In this document: positions 43,301 to 49,393 of the stretch, piece by piece
Numbering within the stretch: the stretch's first letter is position 1
How the letters are laid out: each line of letters starts with the position of its first letter
Assembly (NCBI GenBank): GCA_013298125.1
Contig: JAAFJP010000003.1
Location: 124,001 to 188,000, forward strand
From: Cytophagales bacterium
Lineage (GTDB): Bacteria > Bacteroidota > Bacteroidia > Cytophagales > Spirosomataceae
DNA length: 64,000 nucleotides
Direction: 5' to 3'
The notes under the pieces: generated by a model
Told to the model about the DNA's origin: nothing
The model's input: only the letters and a program-made list of their open reading frames with translations
The model's database searches: none
Translations under genes and position numbers: made by a program

Positions 43301-43438
43301 TTGAAAAAGGACAGGTGAAGCCAAATAAACCGCCTCCGCAAAAGCTGGATTATCAAGAAACTGCAATAAAAACTCTTCGGAAATATTGTCAGAAAATGGC
43401 AAGGACGGAGTTCTGACGATGAGGTTTTTGTGGAACAT
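40373..43438 (-). CDS. Class I lanthipeptide dehydratase (LanB), full length, orphan
   Basis: 1021 residues, the length of full LanB enzymes. The N-terminal glutamylation domain has SRMCSRCTPFGLFAG at residues 74-88, the family's hallmark, then TRLDMHYAGALAQRL and GISGSSAVNLLGRFAHAD. Further on are ILLHPPFRDFEIPYLAKSS and PRLRYKNAILSLASW. From about residue 735 the C-terminal elimination (SpaB_C/thiopeptide-type) domain shows EWLYFKLYTGAKIAD and WFFIRYADPEKHLRFRVHF. LanBs use glutamyl-tRNA(Glu) to dehydrate Ser/Thr in a ribosomal peptide. No LanC, transporter, protease or precursor ORF lies beside it: the flanking gaps are 39 and 115 bases. The neighbours are convergent DUF3098 and an SDR gene. 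Confidence 0.93.
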   Translation of the reverse strand: MFHKNLIVRTPSLPFSDNISEEFLLQFLDNPAFAEAVYLASPVLFQEATNWKEGKLTDIKKIKKVQFSLGKYYSRMCSRCTPFGLFAGVGVVEWGEETNLEIAENTARNTRLDMHYAGALAQRLSEIPEIKFSLKYYTNSSVYQIGEEIRYVEYKYVDGKRNHQISAITWSEYIQLVLDLTKSGAKISEIVPHLLEDEISEEDATGFIEQLIDSQLLVNELEPAITGEEFTQQIRKTLNPKGDLAKLLDKIESHLSNIDSKNTNDIFAYQEIIETINAFGIPFEEGKLFQTDLVRLLNKNSLSLAHQDILGEVFDLSKKIAEPVVNQKLTEFKKRYFERYETLEMPILKALDTETGIGYGDAGKSNNTPIADGLNLPEKKENIVKLSQNSFQQYLFNLWVKSVGNKDFEVVLDEKELQKFVTNNLPTAPSSSIMFRLTGDENVPIYIEGISGSSAVNLLGRFAHADKAVLEIIQNISLQEQAQNPNIIFAEIVHLPENRIGNILLHPPFRDFEIPYLAKSSLSEEFIISLDDLMVSVDLQRDKVILRSKRLNKEIIPRLSNAHNFSQNSLPLYNFLCDLQYQGIQRNFDLGWSNIAPQTIFSPRLRYKNAILSLASWQFKKENLEKLIICQSDTLLSEIKKFCQEWKIPNQFVLADYDNELLVNIDNLLSVQIFVDAIKNRDKIELKEFFFDEKNTPMKNATGQGFTNQFIASWINEEEVYQGMSSENKPIEIQRNFSVGSEWLYFKLYTGAKIADTILSQAIKPLIERLLEENLIDKWFFIRYADPEKHLRFRVHFKDLSHLGKVFLMIKESIQSFENEGLIWKIQVETYQREIERYSSEVMVLTETLFCEDSTAVLQMLDQTWGDEREPIRWQWGLKMIDNYLSGFGLKLSEKKNLMEKMKTSFANEYNMDKALKLQLDQRFRDNRQTIERILNNDLNETHEYAPLFQAIKSKSENTKEIIEQIKPHKSEIELSKYLSDTIHMTVNRIIADNQRTHELVMYDFLYRYYLAEESKKRKAA

Positions 43439-43512
43439 TTTTATAGTTAGGGGTTTGAATTTTACTTTGGTTCTTTAAGAGAGAAATGGGGTATTCTAAG
43501 CAATTATCGTTC

Positions 43513-43545
43513 AACTTCCCGAAAGTTTTAAACTTTCGGGAAGTT
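43513..43545. repeat. Palindrome AACTTCCCGAAAGTTT type (copy 1, 3' of SDR gene)
   Basis: Perfect 16-base arms around one base. The arm shares AACTTCCCGAAAGT with copy 2 at 44362-44396, and both are preceded by TTC and followed by CC. It lies 8 bases from the SDR stop. No T-run in either direction. Confidence 0.85.
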
Positions 43546-43553
43546 CCTCCAAA

Positions 43554-44270
43554 CTAATAATCTTGGCTCATCGGATGAATCATCAACTCGTCGATTACTA
43601 CGTGTTTTGGTGCTTCCAAAATGTAGGAGATTGCGTTTGCCATGTCTTGCGAAGTCAAATATTCAGATTGGTGTGGGTCGCCTTCTACTTTACTGTGGAA
43701 ATACGTATCAACCAACCCAGAATAAACCACCGACACTTTTATACCATCTTTTCTGACCTCTTTTCGGAGTGCCATCGAGAAGGCATCTTGGGCGTATTTT
43801 GAAGAACAATACAACGAACCACCATCAAAAACACGCTTAGCTACGTCTGAGGCTACATTTATGATATGCCCCTCCCCTTCCAATTTCATGTGCGGGATAG
43901 CTTCACGACAAAAAAGGAATGTACCTTTTACGTTGGTTTCGTAAATTGAATCCCACTCTTCGGTGAGAATATCCGCCGCTTGTTTGAATACGCCAAAGCC
44001 AGCATTATTGACCACTGAATCAATTTTTCCAAAGGATTTTAAGGTTGATGCAACAGTTTCTTTGACAAAACTTTCATCACCGACTGAACCTACGAAAATC
44101 TCCGCTTTTGAACCCAAAACTTCAATCTCGGCTTTGAGACTTAATAATTCTATTTCACTTCGAGCAACTAAACTCAAATTTGCTCTTTTTGATGCCAATA
44201 ATAAGGCTAATGACCTTCCAATGCCTTTGCTGGCACCCGTTATGAGGATTGTTTTGTTTTGTACGGACAC
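43554..44270 (-). CDS. Short-chain dehydrogenase/reductase
   Basis: 238 residues, a classical SDR. TGASKGIGRSLALLL is the cofactor site, NNAGFGVF the structural NNAG, and the catalytic Ser is in INVASDVAKR with YCSSKYAQDAF supplying Tyr and Lys. NADP(H) use is likely from SLVARSE after beta strand 2. FabG or a general ketoreductase are possibilities; the substrate is unknown. It lies upstream of the lanB gene on the same strand but 115 bases away with a palindrome between, so a shared transcript is doubtful. Related palindromes bracket it on both sides. Confidence 0.9.
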   Translation of the reverse strand: MSVQNKTILITGASKGIGRSLALLLASKRANLSLVARSEIELLSLKAEIEVLGSKAEIFVGSVGDESFVKETVASTLKSFGKIDSVVNNAGFGVFKQAADILTEEWDSIYETNVKGTFLFCREAIPHMKLEGEGHIINVASDVAKRVFDGGSLYCSSKYAQDAFSMALRKEVRKDGIKVSVVYSGLVDTYFHSKVEGDPHQSEYLTSQDMANAISYILEAPKHVVIDELMIHPMSQDY

Positions 44271-44361
44271 TTTTTTGATGGTTTTAAGATTTATCTTGTG
44301 CCAAAAGTAATGATAAAATGGTTAATTCATATCTTTAACGCAGCGTTAATTTAGTTCCTTC

Positions 44362-44396
44362 AACTTCCCGAAAGTGGAAATAACTTTCGGGAAGTT
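44362..44396. repeat. Palindrome AACTTCCCGAAAGT type (copy 2, 5' of SDR gene)
   Basis: 14-base perfect arms (44362-44375, 44383-44396) with a 7-base loop, in the divergent gap between the SDR and hydrolase genes. Arm sequence is that of copy 1. No T-run. Confidence 0.85.
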
Positions 44397-44480
44397 CCAC
44401 AATCAAAGATTTTTTGCTAAAAACTACCTTAAAAGTGTTTTATTAGCAATATCTTTAAACTCAAAACAAATTCATTCATC

Positions 44481-45329
44481 ATGCAAACTATCAAATTTGA
44501 AATATCACCTAATTTTTTCATCGTTGCCGATACCTTTGGAAAACCCGAAGACAAACCTGTTTTGTTCCTACACGGAGGCGGACAAACTCATCATTCGTGG
44601 GGAGATTCCGCCAAAATCATTTCTGAAAATGGTTATTACGCCATTGCCTTAGATGCCCGTGGGCATGGTGACAGTAGTTGGTCGGAAACGGGAGATTATC
44701 ATGTGGAGGATTTGGGAAATGACCTCAAAGAAGTTATCAAACAATTAGGTAAATCTCCTGCCTTGGTGGGTGCTTCGATGGGTGGTTTAACGTCTCTGAT
44801 TGCTCAGGGAGAGTCAGACACAACTATTTCTTCGGCAATAATTTTAGTGGATATTGCCCCAAAAACTGAACAAAAAGGTATCGAAAGAATCTTCGCTTTT
44901 ATGTCTTCCAATAAACATGGTTTTGCCTCTATTGAAGAGGCTGCCGAATCGGTTGCGGCTTATTTACCCAACCGTACAAAACCAAAAGACCATTCGAGGT
45001 TAGAGAAAAATCTGCGTTTGCGGGCAGATGGGCGGTATTATTGGCATTGGGATATGAAAATGCTGGAACTCTGGAAAAGCATTACGCCCGACCAACAAAT
45101 CAAAAATGAAGAACGAATGTACAAAGCCGCCAAAAATCTGAAAGTGCCAACGATGATTGTGAGGGGCGGGATGTCGGACGTGGTTTCTGAAAAAGTCATG
45201 GCCGAATTTTTGGATGAAGTCCCTCATGTACGTAGCGTGAACGTTTCGGATGCGGGACACATGGTTGCTGGGGATTCAAACCATGCGTTTACGAATGCGG
45301 TTTTGGAGTTTTTGAGGGAGGTTTATTGA
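44481..45329 (+). CDS. Alpha/beta hydrolase
   Basis: 282 residues without a signal peptide. It has the oxyanion loop LFLHGGGQTHHSW, the nucleophile elbow LVGASMGGLTS (GxSxG, serine near residue 99), a cap region of about 90 residues, and the catalytic histidine in VSDAGHMVAGD. The acid is probably in RGGMSDVVS. It may act as an esterase, peroxidase-like or C-C hydrolase; the substrate is not evident. It is convergent with the gluconate-type permease gene, whose stop lies only 4 bases away. Confidence 0.88.
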   Translation: MQTIKFEISPNFFIVADTFGKPEDKPVLFLHGGGQTHHSWGDSAKIISENGYYAIALDARGHGDSSWSETGDYHVEDLGNDLKEVIKQLGKSPALVGASMGGLTSLIAQGESDTTISSAIILVDIAPKTEQKGIERIFAFMSSNKHGFASIEEAAESVAAYLPNRTKPKDHSRLEKNLRLRADGRYYWHWDMKMLELWKSITPDQQIKNEERMYKAAKNLKVPTMIVRGGMSDVVSEKVMAEFLDEVPHVRSVNVSDAGHMVAGDSNHAFTNAVLEFLREVY

Positions 45330-45333
45330 GATT

Positions 45334-46680
45334 TTACCCATGAAAATAATGCAAAACACAAACCATCAAAAAGGTAGTCAGTCCCATCAATACAGTCATA
45401 ATTGTATAAGATTTTAAGGCTAAATCTGTACTAAAATTCGCAAAACGAGAGACTACCCAAAAGTAGGCATCATTGGCGTGTGAGACCATCATCGAACCTG
45501 CCCCCATTGCCATCAACGTTATTTGTCTCCCCCATTCCGAATCTAAGCCTAATGAAGGCAACAATGGAAAAATAATGGAAGCCGAAGAGATGATTGCCAC
45601 CGTTGATGAGCCTTGGGCGGTTTTGAAAATAACGGTCAATAGAAAAGGAATCAATATGCCTACGTGATATTGGGTGAGTGTTTCTCCAAATACTTCCCCC
45701 AAATCCAACATTTTGATAATTTCGCCAAACGCCCCACCTATTGCGATGATTGCCAAAATTGGTCCTGCCTTTTCGATGGCATTTTCTAACAAGGAGTTCA
45801 ATTGATTCTTCTCAATTTTCTTGAATAAAGTCAATGACAACAGTATTCCGATAAATAACGCCGTGATGGGTTCACCGATGAATTTTATTAATCCCAATAA
45901 ACTTGTTGAAAAAATCGTTGGGTTCAATAACACCAAAGATTTAAGCGAAATCAAAGCAATGGGAATTATGATTGGCAAAAAAGAATGAAGTGGTTTTGGT
46001 AAAATCAAATCTGACAATTTAGGGCTATCAGTCTGTAAATCAGCCGTTTCTTGATACAAATATTGATATTTTTTACCCGCATATTTACCCCAAAAATAAG
46101 CAATCAATGTTGCAGGAATCGCTAAAAAAGCACCCAAAATCATCGTCTGACCCAATTCAACGTTCATTTGTCCTGCGGCAGCCGTAATGCCAGGGTGCGG
46201 AGGTACGAGACAATGTACCGCATACAGTGAACCCGCCAAACATACCGTAAAAAATACTTGCGAGTTCTTTACTTTTTTGCTCAATGAATATAGCAATCCA
46301 CTCAATACGATGAATCCAGAATCGCAAAAAATGGGCAAGCCGATGATAAAACCTATCAAAGTAATGGCTATTCCCGCATATTTATCGCCCGTTTTTTCGA
46401 GAATAAAATTGGCAATGCTTAATGTGGCGTTGGTTTTGTCCAAAATCACTCCCAAAGTTGTTCCCAAAATTATCAATAACCCAATTTTTTCAAGGGTGTG
46501 TCCAAAGCCCGCTTTAAGGTTTTTGATAACTTCTTCGCCAGAAAATTGTGCTGTCAGTCCAACCAAAATAGCCACAATAAACAATACGTAAAAGGTATTG
46601 AATTTGAATTTTGAACTTAAAAGAATTATCAATAAAATGCTGATAATTAATAAGATAGCTACGAATAAAGGTGAAAGCAT
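45334..46680 (-). CDS. GntP/GntT family gluconate:H+ symporter-type permease
   Basis: 448 residues with about 12 hydrophobic segments. Family signatures are LIILGTTLGVILDKTNATLSIA, GLPIFCDSGFIVLSGLLYSL, HCLVPPHPGITAAAGQM and the C-terminal TAQGSSTVAIISSASI and MAMGAGSMMVSHANDAYFWVV. It imports gluconate or a related sugar acid with protons. No gluconate kinase or dehydratase lies nearby; xylB is 42 kb away. The gene stands alone, with a long inverted repeat 60 bases upstream of its start. Confidence 0.9.
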   Translation of the reverse strand: MLSPLFVAILLIISILLIILLSSKFKFNTFYVLFIVAILVGLTAQFSGEEVIKNLKAGFGHTLEKIGLLIILGTTLGVILDKTNATLSIANFILEKTGDKYAGIAITLIGFIIGLPIFCDSGFIVLSGLLYSLSKKVKNSQVFFTVCLAGSLYAVHCLVPPHPGITAAAGQMNVELGQTMILGAFLAIPATLIAYFWGKYAGKKYQYLYQETADLQTDSPKLSDLILPKPLHSFLPIIIPIALISLKSLVLLNPTIFSTSLLGLIKFIGEPITALFIGILLSLTLFKKIEKNQLNSLLENAIEKAGPILAIIAIGGAFGEIIKMLDLGEVFGETLTQYHVGILIPFLLTVIFKTAQGSSTVAIISSASIIFPLLPSLGLDSEWGRQITLMAMGAGSMMVSHANDAYFWVVSRFANFSTDLALKSYTIMTVLMGLTTFLMVCVLHYFHG

Positions 46681-46725
46681 GGTGAATAAAAATAAAGTTT
46701 AGAAAATTTTTTTGGTCATACTGAA

Positions 46726-46848
46726 AAATATACGAAACAATGCCTCACCCCCAGCCCCTCTCCCGTGGAGAGGGGAGAACAAATCGGACAAATACTCCCC
46801 TCCCCACGGGAGAGGGGCTGGGGGTGAGGTTTGTTCCGTATATTTTAA
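46726..46848. repeat. Long inverted element, CCTCACCCCCAGCCCCTCTCCC type (copy 1)
   Basis: CCTCACCCCCAGCCCCTCTC at 46743 onward faces GAGAGGGGCTGGGGGTGAGG ending at 46829, with a 17-base centre. The stem extends outward with AAAATATACG.AACAA and its complement on the far side. Copy 2 is at 52802-52902. The GC-rich arms stand out against the AT-rich surroundings. Confidence 0.88.
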
Positions 46849-47891
46849 AAAAACTTCGACCCTTCAATCTCCAAAATCAATTCATGTCCAAATATTCCCG
46901 CAGGGGTTTGATAGCCTCCAAGTCCTTGATAATCAAGCATTTTTTGAGTTATTATCAAAGCCATTTCGGCTGTAAGTCGGTAGGTTTCGATGGTCTCTAA
47001 TTTGCCCTCTATTATTTCGCCTTTTGCATTGCTTACTTTTCCCCAAATGTAAGATTTACCATTTGCGAGTTGGTGTTCGGTAGGTCCTTCAATATTTTTA
47101 TCGACATAATTTTGAAGAATATTTTTAACAAAATTGGTCTGTAAAATAAAATTATACAGAAACTGAGCCTTCATTGACCAATACATAAATTTGGGAACGC
47201 CCCCAAAGTAGGTCTCGATATTGGGAATACCCGTAGTATGATGTGCCGTAGAAATATCCCCCCAAGGAATGGTCATGGCAAACTGTTTGATTGTACCAAA
47301 ATCAATTAATTTTCCTTTATAACCCGTTGGTTTAGAAACAATTACACCATTTTCTCGCACGAATCCAGTTTTCCCAAGCCCTTCAATTACTGTGGTCATT
47401 GTACCGTGCGAGATACTTCCATCAATACTCGTAAAAGCTAATTCTAAATGGGTTGCATCGGGTAGTTTAGTGTGTAAATATTTTGCCATACAATCCGTTG
47501 GGACAACATCAAAACCTACGCCTGGGAGTAAAATGATGTTGTTTTCAAGGGCTTTTTGATGATATGTTTTGACTAATTCAAACACTTCAATCTCGCCCGT
47601 GATGTCCAAATAATGTGTTTTTGAAGCCAAACAAGCCTCCACCATCGGTTTTGCGGTTCGGGTGAAAGGTCCTGCACAATTCAAAACCAAAGGAAATTTT
47701 GTGAGATTTTGGAGTAATTCGTCGTGATTTTCTAAGCTGAAAACTAAATAATCCAAGCCGTATTTCTGAGCTAAAGGCTTGACTTTGCTTTCGGTTCTTC
47801 CTGCCAAAACGGGTTTATAGCCCTTTTTGACTGATAATTCAACGATTAATTTACCTGTATAGCCATTGGCTCCATATATCAAAAACGACAT
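46845..47891 (-). CDS. Saccharopine dehydrogenase-like / trans-acting enoyl reductase family protein
   Basis: 348 residues. The Rossmann N-terminus MSFLIYGANGYTGKLIVELS, the LAGRTESKVKPLAQKYG that follows, and VLNCAGPFTRTAKPMVEACL are typical of this group, as is HYLDITGEIEVFE. The C-terminal half contains PGVGFDVVPTDCMAKYLH. Members include saccharopine reductases and mycobacterial enoyl reductases; the reaction here is unknown. Its stop lies within the outer stem of the long inverted repeat, so the repeat abuts the gene end. It is divergent from the helicase gene. Confidence 0.85.
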   Translation of the reverse strand: MSFLIYGANGYTGKLIVELSVKKGYKPVLAGRTESKVKPLAQKYGLDYLVFSLENHDELLQNLTKFPLVLNCAGPFTRTAKPMVEACLASKTHYLDITGEIEVFELVKTYHQKALENNIILLPGVGFDVVPTDCMAKYLHTKLPDATHLELAFTSIDGSISHGTMTTVIEGLGKTGFVRENGVIVSKPTGYKGKLIDFGTIKQFAMTIPWGDISTAHHTTGIPNIETYFGGVPKFMYWSMKAQFLYNFILQTNFVKNILQNYVDKNIEGPTEHQLANGKSYIWGKVSNAKGEIIEGKLETIETYRLTAEMALIITQKMLDYQGLGGYQTPAGIFGHELILEIEGSKFF

Positions 47892-47928
47892 GATGTTTAG
47901 TGATTTTTATTAAGGCAGGAAAATTCCG

Positions 47929-47936
47929 TACCTTTG
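47929..47936 (+). promoter_or_regulatory. Candidate -7 element of the helicase gene
   Basis: TACCTTTG fits TAnnTTTG and lies 21 bases before the chosen ATG at 47958, which also argues against the upstream TTG at 47934. Confidence 0.5.
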
Positions 47937-47957
47937 TGTTCAAATTACAACAAAGTT

Positions 47958-49286
47958 ATGACTTTCAGCGAATTAAATCTCAATCGACAACTACTAAATG
48001 CCCTCGAAGATTTGGGGCTTACTACACCCACCGCCATTCAGGAAAAGGTTTTTTCAACCGTGATGTCGGGCAAAGACGTTTGTGGAATTGCTCAAACGGG
48101 TACGGGCAAGACTTTTGCTTATTTGTTGCCTTGTTTGCGTCAATTTGTTTTTACGAAAGAAAAAAATCCTCAATTTTTGATTCTTGTGCCTACTCGTGAG
48201 TTGGTGGTTCAAGTGCTTGAAGAAGTCCAAAAGCTCACTAAATACATGAGTGTCAGGGCAGTAGGTGTATATGGGGGCGTGAATCTTCGTCCACAGGCTG
48301 CCGAGGTCGTGGAAGGAGTGGATTTATTGGTTGGAACGCCTGGAAGAATAGTTGATTTGTTATCTACGGGGGTTTTAAAACCAAAATCTATCAAGAAATT
48401 GGTCATTGATGAGTTTGATGAAATGCTGAATTTGGGTTTTAGGGCTCAGTTGAAAAATATTTTTGACCGTTTGCCCGAACGCCGTCAGAATTTGATGTTT
48501 TCTGCCACGCTGAATCAAGATGTTGAGGTTTTAATTAAAGCATATTTCAATGATTTGGAACGAATTGAGGCAACCCCAGTTGGCACGCCTTTGGAAAATA
48601 TTGCTCAATCGTATTACGAAGTTTTGAATTTTAATACGAAAGTAAACTTCTTGAAATTGCTTTTCAACGAAAATTCAGACATGAATAAGGTCTTAGTTTT
48701 TGTTTCGACCAAACATTTAGCGGACTTAGTTTTTGAGAATTTAGAAAATATTTATGGAGAATCTATCAAGGTAATTCACTCCAATAAGGCTCAAAACCAT
48801 CGTTTTGGGGCAGTTAATGATTTTGAATCTGGAAAATGCCGTATATTGATTGCTACGGATGTGATTGCGAGAGGATTAGACGTTGCGGAGGTTTCACACG
48901 TGATAAATTTTGATTTACCCATCGTTCCAGAAAGCTACGTGCATCGCATTGGTAGAACAGGTCGGGTTGAAAAAAAAGGTGTGGCGATTTCGTTCGTTAT
49001 AGAACGTGAAAAAGAATATTTATCTGAGATTGAAAAATTGATGAATTATGAAGTACCACGCATGGAATTGCCTGAGCATTTAGAAATTTCAACGCAAATG
49101 TTAATGGACGAAATTCCGAAGGTTTATACCAAAGCAACCGATGTGAAAGCTCCCAAAAAAGAAGGCGTAGGTCCTGCATTCCACGAAAAATCAGAGAAAA
49201 ATAGTAAAGTTAATGTGCGAAGAAGCCATGCGGCTGAGATGAAAGTTAAATACGGGAGGTCTTACAAGAAGCCTTTGTCGAAGTAG
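47958..49286 (+). CDS. DEAD-box family RNA helicase with DEFD motif II
   Basis: 442 residues. The Q motif (FSELNLNRQLLNALEDLGLT), AQTGTGKT, PTRELVVQV, TPGRIVDLL, SAT, IATDVIARGLDVAEV and HRIGRTGR are all present in order. Motif II reads DEFDEML rather than DEAD, a variant position that is usually alanine. The C-terminal 60 residues are basic (NVRRSHAAEMKVKYGRSYKKP), a likely RNA-binding tail. It probably helps ribosome assembly or cold-related RNA unwinding. The frame opens at a TTG (47934) that overlaps the promoter, so the ATG at 47958 is preferred. Confidence 0.92.
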   Translation: MTFSELNLNRQLLNALEDLGLTTPTAIQEKVFSTVMSGKDVCGIAQTGTGKTFAYLLPCLRQFVFTKEKNPQFLILVPTRELVVQVLEEVQKLTKYMSVRAVGVYGGVNLRPQAAEVVEGVDLLVGTPGRIVDLLSTGVLKPKSIKKLVIDEFDEMLNLGFRAQLKNIFDRLPERRQNLMFSATLNQDVEVLIKAYFNDLERIEATPVGTPLENIAQSYYEVLNFNTKVNFLKLLFNENSDMNKVLVFVSTKHLADLVFENLENIYGESIKVIHSNKAQNHRFGAVNDFESGKCRILIATDVIARGLDVAEVSHVINFDLPIVPESYVHRIGRTGRVEKKGVAISFVIEREKEYLSEIEKLMNYEVPRMELPEHLEISTQMLMDEIPKVYTKATDVKAPKKEGVGPAFHEKSEKNSKVNVRRSHAAEMKVKYGRSYKKPLSK

Positions 49287-49379
49287 AGTTTATGAGTTTA
49301 GAGTGGAAAGTTTAAGGTTTAGAGAAAAATATCATTTCGCAAGACACTTTAAACTTTTCACTCTAAACTTTCAACACAA
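49287..49379. repeat. Inverted scrambled word repeats (GAGTTTAGAGTGGAAAG-type)
   Basis: 49287-49325 (AGTTTAGAGTGGAAAGTTTA words) faces 49345-49379 (CTTTAAACTTTTCACTCTAAACTTT words). Words match as complements but in loose order. It lies between convergent genes and may double as a weak terminator. Confidence 0.65.
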
Positions 49380-49393
49380 ACGCATTTAATCAC

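Noticed and set aside
44374-44652. Small plus-strand ORF that could be a lanthipeptide precursor near lanB
   Set aside because: It mostly overlaps the alpha/beta hydrolase in another frame, begins in a palindrome, and lacks a leader-like sequence and a Ser/Thr/Cys-rich core.
2355-46680. xylB and the gluconate-type permease as one sugar pathway
   Set aside because: They are over 40 kb apart with no linking genes and different substrates.
46712-47000. Plus-strand frames giving APLPWRGE / SPPHGRGAGGE-type peptides
   Set aside because: They are translations of the long inverted repeat and run into the antisense of the 46845-47891 gene; such repeat-coded peptides are a known annotation artefact.
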